DNA from: Candidatus Woesearchaeota archaeon
Lineage (GTDB): Archaea > Nanobdellota > Nanobdellia > Woesearchaeales > GW2011-AR4
Reading direction: 5' to 3'
DNA length: 54,320 bases
Assembly (NCBI GenBank): GCA_002688775.1
Contig: NZDH01000015.1
Coordinates: 1 to 54,320, forward strand
In this document: piece by piece, positions 36,720 to 46,560 of the stretch
Layout: each line of letters opens with the position of its first letter
Numbering within the stretch: position 1 is the first letter of the stretch
Notes under the pieces: model-generated
The model's input: the letters and a program-made list of their open reading frames with translations, nothing else
Databases searched by the model: none
What the model was told of the DNA's origin: nothing
Position numbers and translations under genes: made by a program

Positions 36720-36721
36720 TT

Positions 36722-37393
36722 TTATTTTGCACCATGCTCTTTAAGATAATTGTCTATTTTTTCTTTCATTTCGTCATTAATATGGAGTTTGCCATCAATT
36801 TCTTTATTGTGAAGTACTTGGATTATATCATTCAGTTTAACGATAGAAAATATAGGAATTCCTAAATCTTCGCTAACTTCCTTCAGGGCATTTTTTCCTG
36901 ATTTTCCTTTCTCTTGCCTATCCACACTTACAACAATTCCTTTTATTTTGGGATTTTCAAATTTTTTTAGTATGTCTAGTGATTCCCTTATTGCAGCACC
37001 AGAAGTTATGACATCATCTACAAGTATAAGCGAAGTGTTTGAATCAACTTTCATGCCAATTAAGTTGTCTTTCAATGCATAGTCCTTTAATTTTTTTCTA
37101 TTAAACACGTAACCTTTGTTGATGCCTAATTTTTCAAGACCGATTACAGCAGAGACACATAATGGTATGCCTTTGTATGCCGGCCCATATATTCCATCAA
37201 AATTATCTTTGAAATTATCTTTTATGGCTTCTGCATAGTATTCCCCAAGCTTTCTTATTTTCTCGCCGTCATTAAACATTCCAGCATTTATGAAATAAGG
37301 TGCGATTCTTCCACTTTTTAGTTTGAATTCTCCAAATTTAAGCGCATCACACTTTACAATGAATTTTATGAATTCTTCTTTATATTTTTCCAC
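36722..37393 (-). CDS. pyrE: orotate phosphoribosyltransferase
   Basis: GIYGPAYKGIPLC, TSLILVDDVITSGAAIRES. Confidence 0.93.
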   Translation of the reverse strand: MEKYKEEFIKFIVKCDALKFGEFKLKSGRIAPYFINAGMFNDGEKIRKLGEYYAEAIKDNFKDNFDGIYGPAYKGIPLCVSAVIGLEKLGINKGYVFNRKKLKDYALKDNLIGMKVDSNTSLILVDDVITSGAAIRESLDILKKFENPKIKGIVVSVDRQEKGKSGKNALKEVSEDLGIPIFSIVKLNDIIQVLHNKEIDGKLHINDEMKEKIDNYLKEHGAK

Positions 37394-37404
37394 AGTCTTT
37401 CACC

Positions 37405-38604
37405 CTAAAACTTTAATTCTCTAGCTTTCACATCATTAATTTTCCCATCATCATAAACAACGTTTCCATTAACGATTGTAGTAATGGGCCACCCCTTTAA
37501 TATCTTGCCTTCAAAAGGACTCCATCTGCATTTTGTAAGCAGATCTTGGTTTCTTACTGCCTGTCTTTTTTCCAGATCAACAATGACTAAGTCAGCATCA
37601 TAGCCTTCTTTTAGGATTCCTTTGTTTTTTATCCTGAATATTTCTGCAGGATTTTCGCAGCATAATTTCATTATTGTTGATAAATCAATTTTTTTGTTAT
37701 TGTAAGCATCAAGCAGTAATGGCAGCATTGTCTCAACACCCGGAACTCCAAATGGATAATTTGCCTTTTCTTTTTCTTCCTTCAGATGAGGCGCATGGTC
37801 AGTTGCAATTAGATCCACAGTTCCGTCATGGACACCTTTCCACAATGCTTTTTGATCATGCTCTGTTTTTAATCGTGGTTTCATCTCTGCAAAAGCGCCT
37901 AAGCTTTGTAAGTCCTTTTCATTCATAAACAGATGATGAGGGGTGACTTCTGCAGTAACTTGCTTTTTTATCTTGTTTTGCTTTGCGTATTCCAATTCCT
38001 TTTCAGAGCTTACATGAGCAACATGAAGCTTGTTTTTGATTTTATTACTAACAAAAATATCTATTGCAGTCTTTACGCTGATATCTTCTGCATGAATAAT
38101 TGTGATTTTTGATATTTTGAAGATTTCAGCTATTGTTTCATAATCATCCACTTTTAATTCACCTGTTGTAGAATCCATGTAGAGCTTGACAGCTGCAATA
38201 TTCTTTGCTTTTTTTAGATCAGAAAGATTATCTGTTGTAGCTCCGAAATTAAAGCCGTAATTGACTATGCTTTTTGCTGCAAGTTTTCTTTTTTCTTCCA
38301 AAGCTTCAATAGTGGTTGTCGGTGGCAAAGTGTTTGGCATATCAAGGACAGTTGTTACTCCGCCTTTTGCAGCAGCCATTGAGCCTGTAAGAAAATCTTC
38401 TTTATGGGTCAATCCTGGCTCTCGAAAATGCACATGACAGTCTATCAAGCCAGGCATTACAAAATTGTCTTTTGCATCAATTATTTCATCTGCTTTTGGC
38501 TCTTTGCTTGTTATTTTAGAAATTTTTCCGTTTCTGATCAGAATATTTTTTACATATAATTTATTTTTTATCGATAATCTGCAGTTTTTTATTAAGAGTG
38601 ACAT
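37405..38604 (-). CDS. pyrC: dihydroorotase
   Basis: VMPGLIDCHVHFREPGLTHKEDF...LIATDHAPH. Confidence 0.95.
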   Translation of the reverse strand: MSLLIKNCRLSIKNKLYVKNILIRNGKISKITSKEPKADEIIDAKDNFVMPGLIDCHVHFREPGLTHKEDFLTGSMAAAKGGVTTVLDMPNTLPPTTTIEALEEKRKLAAKSIVNYGFNFGATTDNLSDLKKAKNIAAVKLYMDSTTGELKVDDYETIAEIFKISKITIIHAEDISVKTAIDIFVSNKIKNKLHVAHVSSEKELEYAKQNKIKKQVTAEVTPHHLFMNEKDLQSLGAFAEMKPRLKTEHDQKALWKGVHDGTVDLIATDHAPHLKEEKEKANYPFGVPGVETMLPLLLDAYNNKKIDLSTIMKLCCENPAEIFRIKNKGILKEGYDADLVIVDLEKRQAVRNQDLLTKCRWSPFEGKILKGWPITTIVNGNVVYDDGKINDVKARELKF

Positions 38605-38605
38605 T

Positions 38606-39418
38606 TTAGGTGTGATTGCCATGATATTCCTGTATTGTTACTTTCCTCCCGCTTTTTAGTCTTGCAAAATTTCCGAATTCTGACATCTTGCTCAATTGTT
38701 TTGAGTTGAATATTGGTCCGTCGATGCAGACAATCCTGTCATTTACCATGCATTTCCCGCAGATGCCGAAGCCGCAAGCCATAAATCTTTCAACAGAAGC
38801 CTGGCATTCGACTTTGTGCTTATTGCATATGTCCAGAACTTTTTTCATCATTATTTCAGGACCGCAGGTATAAACTACCTTGATTTTTTTATTTTTGCTC
38901 AAAACTTCATCAAGAATTGCTGTGTTATATCCTTTTCTTCCAAAACTTCCGTCGTCAGTTGTAATTTTTAAGTTTTTATTTTTAAATCTTTTTAGATAAA
39001 TCAAATGGTCTTTGGTTCTTGCACCGTAGATGATGAGTGGATTATGTAGGGCATCAATTAAGGTTGAAACAGAAGATAATCCAACTCCACCTGCAACAAC
39101 GCAGGCATTGTTTTTTAGAGGAAAAGAACTACCATAAGGACCTCTTATTCCAAGCTTGTTGCCTTTCTTTATATTTTCCAAAGCGTTCGTGAATTTTCCG
39201 ATTGCCTGCGAAGTGAAAGCGAACTCGTTTTTGTTGTGATAGGAGACTGCCATTGGCTTTTCATCCAGTCCAGGAATCCATACCATGATGAACTGGCCCG
39301 GCTTTGACATAATATTTCCTTTGAAAAAGAATGATTTCTGGTTTTTTCCTTCGTCAACTACTTTGGATACTTCCATTATTCTTGGGATTTCAGTTTTGCA
39401 GAGTTCTGTTTGTTGCAT
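38606..39418 (-). CDS. pyrK: dihydroorotate dehydrogenase electron-transfer subunit
   Basis: GPYGSSF, ACGFGICGKCMVNDRIVCIDGPIF. Confidence 0.92.
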   Translation of the reverse strand: MQQTELCKTEIPRIMEVSKVVDEGKNQKSFFFKGNIMSKPGQFIMVWIPGLDEKPMAVSYHNKNEFAFTSQAIGKFTNALENIKKGNKLGIRGPYGSSFPLKNNACVVAGGVGLSSVSTLIDALHNPLIIYGARTKDHLIYLKRFKNKNLKITTDDGSFGRKGYNTAILDEVLSKNKKIKVVYTCGPEIMMKKVLDICNKHKVECQASVERFMACGFGICGKCMVNDRIVCIDGPIFNSKQLSKMSEFGNFARLKSGRKVTIQEYHGNHT

Positions 39419-39419
39419 T

Positions 39420-40322
39420 TTATTTATGAGCTATACCCCTTATCTGATCCAAATTCCTGATTTTGTTATTTTTCATCCATTTTTCCATTTCATTGCACAC
39501 TTTCTTGAAAATATCAATTCCTCGATAGAAAACTCCTGTTCCTACCCCAACAGCAGTTGCACCAGCCATGATCATTTCCAATGCATCTTTCCCGTAAGTC
39601 ACTCCGCCAGTCCCGATGATTGGAATTTTTACTGTTTCATAAATTTCATAAACGCATCTTACAGCAATTGGCTTGAGAGCAGGGCCTGAAACACCTCCTA
39701 TTTTGTTGTGAAGGATCGGTTTTTTTGCATCTATATCAATGACCATACCTGTTGCTGTGTTTATCGCTGTTATTGCATCAGCTCCTGCTCTTTCAGCTGC
39801 ATGTGCAATCTCTTTTATGTCGTGGACATTGGGGCTAAGCTTAATGCTGACTGGAATTTTTCCTGTATTATCTTTGACAGTTTTTGTGACTTTGGCAATC
39901 AATTCAGTATCTGCGTAGTAAGGCTTGCCATAGTCCATATGCGGGCAGGAAACATCAACTTCAATCATTGAAGGCTTTAGTGAAGCCATTTTTTTGGCAA
40001 CTTCACCGAATTGCTCTATCTTATAGCCGTAAATGCTTCCGATAACAGGAACACTTAGATTATCTAGTCTTTTGAAATCTTTTAAAGCAGAATCAATTCC
40101 CTGGCCCGGCAGGCCAACTGCATTGAGAAAAACATCCTTATGGCCGAACATTGTCGGGTTTGAGTTGCCAAATCTTTCTTCATGGCATAAAGATTTAAGA
40201 GTTACAGCTCCTGCGCCAATTTTTCCTATCCTATTTGCAGTTTCTTTAGTAACGCCCAAAATTCCAGAAGCAAGGACTGTAGGATTTTTTAGCTTTATTT
40301 TGCAGAGCTTTGTTTGGAGCAT
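39420..40322 (-). CDS. pyrD: dihydroorotate dehydrogenase (B-type catalytic subunit)
   Basis: LKNPTVLASGILG...IGTGGVTYGKDALEMIMAGATAVGVGT. Confidence 0.94.
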   Translation of the reverse strand: MLQTKLCKIKLKNPTVLASGILGVTKETANRIGKIGAGAVTLKSLCHEERFGNSNPTMFGHKDVFLNAVGLPGQGIDSALKDFKRLDNLSVPVIGSIYGYKIEQFGEVAKKMASLKPSMIEVDVSCPHMDYGKPYYADTELIAKVTKTVKDNTGKIPVSIKLSPNVHDIKEIAHAAERAGADAITAINTATGMVIDIDAKKPILHNKIGGVSGPALKPIAVRCVYEIYETVKIPIIGTGGVTYGKDALEMIMAGATAVGVGTGVFYRGIDIFKKVCNEMEKWMKNNKIRNLDQIRGIAHK

Positions 40323-40362
40323 TTTAAATTGGGTTTTTATATGACTAGATTAAATTTTGAAT

Positions 40363-40520
40363 CTGTTCGCAGCTTCGCTGCTCACAACATCTAGTGCTCG
40401 GGTCTCGCTGTCTGCCAGGCGCTCAACCCTCGCCTATTTATTCATTGAATCAATCCGAGGCGAAAATTAGTGGCAAAGACAATTTTCGCCGAGACTAATT
40501 ATTGTTGCCGAAGGCAACGG
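40363..40520 (-). ncRNA. dispersed structured element R2, copy 2
   Basis: reverse complement matches 7565-7716. Confidence 0.75.
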
Positions 40521-40558
40521 ATTGAATTTTCTGAATATTATTTATCTTAATTTTCTCT

Positions 40559-41113
40559 TTAAATTATCTGAATGTCTTCTTTGCCCATGTTTCTTTCGCA
40601 ATAATGGCATCTGATTTTCAAAGGGTCTTTTTTGACTACATAAAATTTGGTGTTAACCTGCTCATTGTTTGTTATGCACACAGGATTGGAGCATTTTACA
40701 ACATTATCGATAAAATCCGGGGATTTTACCTTTATTTTTTCTTTGACATTGTAATTTGTTATTATGTTTACAGTTGCATCAGGAGCTACAATGGCAATTT
40801 TGTTGACTTCATCCTGAGTAAGGCTTTTTCCGCCAACCTTGACAATTCCTTTGCTTCCAACGCTTTTGCTATGCAGGTTAGTGGCTATGGAAACGACCCC
40901 ATCATGTTTTTCCAGGCGAAGAATGTCAGCAACCTTGAAAGTGGCGTCTGAAGGTATGTGGTCTATTACTGTACCATCATCTATTGCGCTTATAGTTAAT
41001 TCCTTTTTAGATTCAGATTTTGGACTACTTGGATCTATTTTTTTAGCTTTTATCTTCTCTCTGCTTCTTCTATTTTTTCTTACTCCTTTTTTCTTTATTT
41101 TTTTTCTTCCCAT
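40559..41113 (-). CDS. pyrI: aspartate carbamoyltransferase regulatory subunit with Lys/Arg-rich N-terminal extension
   Basis: ISAIDDGTVIDHIPSDATFKVADIL...CSNPVCITNNE...CHYCER. Confidence 0.92.
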   Translation of the reverse strand: MGRKKIKKKGVRKNRRSREKIKAKKIDPSSPKSESKKELTISAIDDGTVIDHIPSDATFKVADILRLEKHDGVVSIATNLHSKSVGSKGIVKVGGKSLTQDEVNKIAIVAPDATVNIITNYNVKEKIKVKSPDFIDNVVKCSNPVCITNNEQVNTKFYVVKKDPLKIRCHYCERNMGKEDIQII

Positions 41114-42031
41114 TTACTTTACCTTTCCTAAAACCAAGGCCAGCAATGCTTTTCTAACTGGAATTCCAAAAGCTGCCTGCTCAAAATACGCTGCATGCTG
41201 CGTTGCATCAACACTTTTGTCGATTTCACTTACTCTTGGCAAAGGATGCATTATTTTCAGGTCTTTTTTCACATTTTGCAGGAATGATTTGTTAATCGTG
41301 TAGACATCCTTGAATTTTTCATATTCCAGAGGATCTGGAAATCTTTCTTTTTGGATTCTTGTAACGTATAGGATATCAAGTTCCCTGCTGAATCTTGTCA
41401 AGTCAGATGTTTTGTTGTATTCTATCTTTTTTTGGAACAGCTCGTCCAGATAACTTTCCGGGATCTGGAGCGCATCTGGCGCTATGAAGTAGAAAGTAGG
41501 GCTGAAATGCGACAGGGCCATTACAAGTGAATGAACAGTTCTGCCATATTTTAAATCTCCAACAAAACCAACATGCAAATTTTCCAGCTTGCCTTTTGTT
41601 TTTAAAATTGTGTACATATCTAAGATAGTCTGTGTTGGATGTTGATTGCTGCCATCACCTCCATTAATCACGGGGATTGAAGCTGCTTCAGCAGCAAGCC
41701 TTCCTGATCCTTCAAGAGGATGCCGTATAATAATCGCATCAGCGTATTGCTCTGTCATCCTTATAGTGTCCCATAAAGACTCGCCTTTTTGCCTTGAAGT
41801 TGATTCAGAATCTGCAAATCCCAGCACTTCTCCTCCAAGCTGCTCCATTGCTGAGATAAAGCTTAGCCTTGTTCTTGTTGAAGGCTCAAAGAACAATGTA
41901 GCAAGCAGCTTGCCTTTCAAAAGGTTATTTTTTGGCTTATTCTCTATTTGTTTTACAACCTTGAGAATGTGCAAGAGCTCTTCCTTTGAGAAGTCGTTGA
42001 TTGAGATTATATCCCGATTTTTAAAGTCCAT
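41114..42031 (-). CDS. pyrB: aspartate carbamoyltransferase catalytic subunit
   Basis: LFFEPSTRTRLSF...HPLPRVSEID. Confidence 0.96.
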   Translation of the reverse strand: MDFKNRDIISINDFSKEELLHILKVVKQIENKPKNNLLKGKLLATLFFEPSTRTRLSFISAMEQLGGEVLGFADSESTSRQKGESLWDTIRMTEQYADAIIIRHPLEGSGRLAAEAASIPVINGGDGSNQHPTQTILDMYTILKTKGKLENLHVGFVGDLKYGRTVHSLVMALSHFSPTFYFIAPDALQIPESYLDELFQKKIEYNKTSDLTRFSRELDILYVTRIQKERFPDPLEYEKFKDVYTINKSFLQNVKKDLKIMHPLPRVSEIDKSVDATQHAAYFEQAAFGIPVRKALLALVLGKVK

Positions 42032-42172
42032 ATTAAAAAATTAAGTGACTTCTTCGACTATATAAACGTTATTATTTCAGTATACAAATTCGGTCAGAAA
42101 TCGTGATTTTGGGAGAAATAGTGCCTATTAGGTAGTGTTAAGGGAGGGTATTTTGTATTTAAATGTTTTGTT

Positions 42173-43630
42173 TTAACTCTGCAATAAATCCAATCGTCTT
42201 CCAACATCTGGATCGACAAAAAATTCCCTGTAAACTGCCGTTGCAGCTCTTATCGCTTTTCCAGGATTTTGATAATCTCTTACACCAAGAATAAAACTAT
42301 TATCAGATGCTCCACCTGTTCCGTGTGTAATACTGACACCAGCACGTGCTATTGCCCCTGTTGCCCTTGCACGTATACCACGCCGCTCCTGCATATCCTG
42401 CCCTACAATTGATATTAACGATGTATTGTGACTAACTTCAATATCCTTATCGTGTAATCCAAGACTCTCTCTCAAATATCTTACTGCGTTATGAACATTT
42501 TCATCTGTAAAATATCTACCCTCCACCACAAAAGAAATACCTGATACAGAAGGTATTGGATATACAACTGGAAATTTTCCATTTAGTGAGCTACCACCAT
42601 GCTCTACTTCCCTAATATAATCCCCTATGGATGAAATTCTTTCACCATGTCGAAGTCCTGTTCTTATGGTAATATCCCCGAATCCTGGCTTATAAGCTAC
42701 ACCAGTTATATCAAATTTATCCGGTCTCCTATCTCTTAAAATTACAGTTGCTTCATGAGGATTGTCTATATCTATTACGTGTATGGGTATTGTTCTTTCC
42801 TGGCAAGGCTCTATTGCCTCAGGTGTCAAAATGCCGAATCCCATGAATGTCAATTCAGTTCCTTCTGAGTAAGTTAGACGATCTAAAATAGGAGCATCTT
42901 CAAAAATTTCAGGTTGTGCTCTTCTAACCCTGTTGTTGGTTACGTTTTCATAGATAGATGCATTTAGTGCATGTGCAACAGCAGCGCCGGTTGTATCAGA
43001 ACCGCCTCGGGGCAAGGTAACTAAATGCCCTTCCTTGGAATAGCAATAATATCCCGGCATTACCAGAACATCATAAGAATCAAGTAAATCTTTATCTAGG
43101 ATATTTTCTTTCACTTTTTCTGTTGTTAGCTCTTGTATTATTGAAGCATCCCCTGGAACATCAGTACCGACTATCAAATCCTTAGGATCCAAAAATAATG
43201 CTTTTTTCCCAAGCTTTTCTAAAAAAGGAGTAAACACGTATTTTGCCTCAAAATACTCGCCAAGTCTTGCAACATTATCGATAAATCGTCTTGCCCTTAA
43301 ATCACTAAGATTTCTTGAACGTGCACCATATGATTCTAAAATTTTATCAAATTCTCTTTTTATCGAGTCATATTCTCCTTTAAGTTCTAGCCTTGAGCAT
43401 ATTTCCTGCCATCGACCCATAATTTTATCGTATAAATCTCCATCAACACTTCCTTTCACTATTCTTTGTTGAGCTGCTGTTATGTACAAGTCTGTTAATC
43501 CTTTTGGACCAGAAACTACTGCCACCCTTCTCTTAGAATCTGCCAGCAAGAATTCTACTGATTTTTGTGTCATTGCAGAATCTCTCATGCAATGACCTCC
43601 AAATTTAGTAACAATAACGTCTAAGCTCAT
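42173..43630 (-). CDS. lysC: aspartate kinase
   Basis: VTKFGGHCM, LPRGGSDTTGAAVA, C-terminal ACT domains. Confidence 0.9.
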   Translation of the reverse strand: MSLDVIVTKFGGHCMRDSAMTQKSVEFLLADSKRRVAVVSGPKGLTDLYITAAQQRIVKGSVDGDLYDKIMGRWQEICSRLELKGEYDSIKREFDKILESYGARSRNLSDLRARRFIDNVARLGEYFEAKYVFTPFLEKLGKKALFLDPKDLIVGTDVPGDASIIQELTTEKVKENILDKDLLDSYDVLVMPGYYCYSKEGHLVTLPRGGSDTTGAAVAHALNASIYENVTNNRVRRAQPEIFEDAPILDRLTYSEGTELTFMGFGILTPEAIEPCQERTIPIHVIDIDNPHEATVILRDRRPDKFDITGVAYKPGFGDITIRTGLRHGERISSIGDYIREVEHGGSSLNGKFPVVYPIPSVSGISFVVEGRYFTDENVHNAVRYLRESLGLHDKDIEVSHNTSLISIVGQDMQERRGIRARATGAIARAGVSITHGTGGASDNSFILGVRDYQNPGKAIRAATAVYREFFVDPDVGRRLDLLQS

Positions 43631-43703
43631 AATAAAAGGAAAATAAGGTCATTTATAAAGCTTTTCTCTATCTATGAGTGGTAATAAAATCAAGAATTAT
43701 GAC

Positions 43704-44255
43704 CTATCCCTGTTCCTTAGCGCATCTCTCACACAATAATTGACTTTGGATCTTATTAATGTCTTCTGCATAAGCACCGCATGCCTGGCAGATGGCCTCA
43801 TTCTTTATTATTCTGTTGATGGGCTTTCTTGTCTCTTCTTTTAATTCGAATTTTTCAACGAGCAAATCAAATAATTGAGGTTCAATTTTCAAAACATCCT
43901 TTAATGTCAGCAAACCGATCATCTTTCCTTCTTCAATTACCGGCAAATGCCTGATGTTTGAATCCCTCATCAAGATTAGAGCTTCATAAATGTCATCTTT
44001 TGGGGAAATTGTCAGTAATTTTTTCTCCATAAACTCTTCAACTTTTTTATCAATTGGATTTATTCCTTTTGCTATCACATTCCTGACAATATCTTGTTCT
44101 GTAATAACACCTTTTGTCTCATGATCCTGTTTAATTACTAGTGCACCAACATGATGTTTGTCCATTACATCTGCACATTCGTTTAAAGTTGTCTCAGGGG
44201 AAACAGAAATAGGCTTTGTCGTCATACAATCATAAACTTTGTAGCCGGTTTTCAT
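43704..44255 (-). CDS. CBS-domain pair protein with C-terminal zinc ribbon
   Basis: two CBS motifs; CQACGAYAEDINKIQSQLLCERC. Confidence 0.9.
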   Translation of the reverse strand: MKTGYKVYDCMTTKPISVSPETTLNECADVMDKHHVGALVIKQDHETKGVITEQDIVRNVIAKGINPIDKKVEEFMEKKLLTISPKDDIYEALILMRDSNIRHLPVIEEGKMIGLLTLKDVLKIEPQLFDLLVEKFELKEETRKPINRIIKNEAICQACGAYAEDINKIQSQLLCERCAKEQG

Positions 44256-44330
44256 TTTCGAGAAAAAGATTAATTTTTAGATATATTAATGTTTCGGAAT
44301 GGTGCATTTTTAAAAAATATGTCAGAAACT

Positions 44331-46259
44331 CTAATAATTCATCAAGATCTCTATATCTTTTCCGAATACTCTTTTCAAATCCTCGAAAATCGGTTCTTTT
44401 ATTGAGGTTTTTTGAGGAATTTGAATTTTAGAAATTGCTTTTTCCATTTCTTCCAGGGAACTTTTCTCGATTGACGCAAAGTGCCCATCCTCTTTTATCT
44501 TTGCCTTGCTTATTTCCCTTTCTTGACTGTCTAAGTCATAAGTTATATATGCTTCATTTCCAAGCAGCAGCACTTCTCCAAACTTGTCGCCGTGCTTTAT
44601 CCTTATCTTCAGCCTTTCAAAATCCCTCCCCCTTCTTCTCTGCATATACTCGACAAGGAATTTTATCAAGGCGCCTGACTCCTGATGCACTTTTTGTATT
44701 TCAACTTTGGATAATTTCTTGTCATCATAGTCTTTTTTTGCCTTCATTAAATCCTGTATTGTCCTTAAAAACTTTGAAGGCATTTTCCCGGACGAGACCA
44801 GCCTGTCGTCAACAATGTTCAATAATTCGTTTTCTTTCACTTTTTCAACGCCTTCTAATCTTAAAACATCGCGAATAACTGTTGTTATAGTATCATAGAC
44901 GTTTAAAGTTTCCTTTTCATCCCTCATCTTTTCAATTTGGGTGAACAGCCGCTTTATTCTCTTGAGATACTTATCGGTATTTTTTAGCAATTCATCTATC
45001 TCTTCTCCGCTTAACTCTTTTTTCTCACCATGCTCTATCGCTTTTCTTGTCTCTACACTTTTTTCCAGGATTTTTACAAATCTTTCCTCTAACAATTTTT
45101 CCTTTTTTACGAAAATTTCCCTCATCAATGAGCCTGTTTCTTTTGGAGAAGGCGGTGCAACACCATAGAGCATCAAGGCTGCCTGGCTTGGGGTAAGAAC
45201 GGCATAGTAAATGTCTTCCATCCCTATTTCATTCATTTTCAGCTGTACACGCCTAAGCACCTGTTCGCCAGAGCCCATGAATATGTCAATAGCTTCAGCG
45301 CTTGGCTTTATCTTGCCCATCTTCAGCAATTGCTTCCAAGGCATGAAAATTCCCCTGTCGAAAAATGGAACGCCGTCTCTCAGCAATGTGAAAATGACAG
45401 GGTTTGCTTCTTTTAATGAATCCCAAAAATCAGTCAATATGTAAACTTGGATATTGATCTTATTTTTTATTCCTGTCAGTTCGCCTGCTTCAATACCCAT
45501 GCCTATGATTATAGCCCTTAATTTGTCTTTCAGCTCAATTCTTGTCATTCTTTTGACGTCGGTGTCATCAATCACTATCCAGACATCAATATCTGAAGTT
45601 GGAGTTGATTTTCCCTGGACTAATGAGCCAGCCAAAACATAAGAAACAATGTATTTTTCAAATTTTTTCAAGACCATCGTCTTGTGAACTTCGGAAATCT
45701 TTATTGCCTGCAGCATTCCAGTGTCATAAATAGGGGCTGATAATGCTATTAGTTGCAACAATTCGTATTTAGCATCAAAACAATTCTGCCAAAGCTCTGA
45801 AAGAATCAAAGTCTGAGGAGTGATATTAGGATCAATCTCCTTGCCAATGCTGTTAACAATAGCAGTAAGCTTGTCCTTTAACTCTATTTTAGCCATTGTT
45901 CTGCTGTCAGAATCATCAACCAAAACCAAAACGTGAATTTTATCCTTGTCTTCTGGCTTTGGCTCAGCAGCTTTTTGTGGAGCTTGTGGGGGGGCTGCTT
46001 GAGGTAGAGGCTGCTGCATTTGCTGTAGCTGCTGCAATTCCTCTGGTTTTGGAGGGGGCATTAATGCAATCCCAACAATGTATTTGTCAAATTTTTCAAG
46101 AACTTTTTTCTGGAATTTTTCCAGCTTTGTTTTGATGGTCTTTAACTTGTCTTGTACGTCTTTTGGAAGTTTAGAAATTGCCTGTATATCCTTAGGAAGA
46201 TCCTTAGGAAGCTTAATATCCTTTACTGGAGTGTATTGCTTTTTATCTTTCTTAACCAT
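44331..46259 (-). CDS. duplicated nucleotidyltransferase-domain protein with helical C-terminus
   Basis: GSLVQGKSTPTSDIDVWIVIDDTDVKRMTRIELKDKLRAI; degenerate earlier copy VLVLVDDSDSRTMAKIELKDKLTAI. Confidence 0.85.
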   Translation of the reverse strand: MVKKDKKQYTPVKDIKLPKDLPKDIQAISKLPKDVQDKLKTIKTKLEKFQKKVLEKFDKYIVGIALMPPPKPEELQQLQQMQQPLPQAAPPQAPQKAAEPKPEDKDKIHVLVLVDDSDSRTMAKIELKDKLTAIVNSIGKEIDPNITPQTLILSELWQNCFDAKYELLQLIALSAPIYDTGMLQAIKISEVHKTMVLKKFEKYIVSYVLAGSLVQGKSTPTSDIDVWIVIDDTDVKRMTRIELKDKLRAIIIGMGIEAGELTGIKNKINIQVYILTDFWDSLKEANPVIFTLLRDGVPFFDRGIFMPWKQLLKMGKIKPSAEAIDIFMGSGEQVLRRVQLKMNEIGMEDIYYAVLTPSQAALMLYGVAPPSPKETGSLMREIFVKKEKLLEERFVKILEKSVETRKAIEHGEKKELSGEEIDELLKNTDKYLKRIKRLFTQIEKMRDEKETLNVYDTITTVIRDVLRLEGVEKVKENELLNIVDDRLVSSGKMPSKFLRTIQDLMKAKKDYDDKKLSKVEIQKVHQESGALIKFLVEYMQRRRGRDFERLKIRIKHGDKFGEVLLLGNEAYITYDLDSQEREISKAKIKEDGHFASIEKSSLEEMEKAISKIQIPQKTSIKEPIFEDLKRVFGKDIEILMNY

Positions 46260-46361
46260 AGAAACCCCTCCCTTGTAAATTTTGGTTTATTTATAAATCT
46301 TTGCTTATAAAGATATTTTGTTATTTTCAATATGGAAGATAATTTGAATCATTCATAAAAA

Positions 46362-46500
46362 CGAAAGATTTAAATATAAGTTATATTACTGATAAGTAGT
46401 AACAAATTAGCTATTCTTGGGGTGAAATCGACATATATACTCAAGTAGCGAAATGTTTAAATATAAGTGTTATTATTATCTCGTAGTAACAAATCAGTTA
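46362..46500 (+). promoter_or_regulatory. tandem duplicated archaeal promoter block
   Basis: CGAAAGATTTAAATATAAG...GTAGTAACAAATTAG (46362) and CGAAATGTTTAAATATAAG...GTAGTAACAAATCAG (46449): BRE+TATA. Confidence 0.65.
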
Positions 46501-46560
46501 CGAGTAAAACATTAAATTAAAATAAACTAATTAAAACCAAACAAGGGGGTTGGAAATAAA

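Noticed and set aside
42032-42172. Intergenic region between pyrB and aspartokinase as a regulatory RNA
   Set aside because: No convincing hairpins or repeat copies.
44435-46278. Several plus-strand ORFs opposite the nucleotidyltransferase gene
   Set aside because: Shadow ORFs of a clear minus-strand coding gene.
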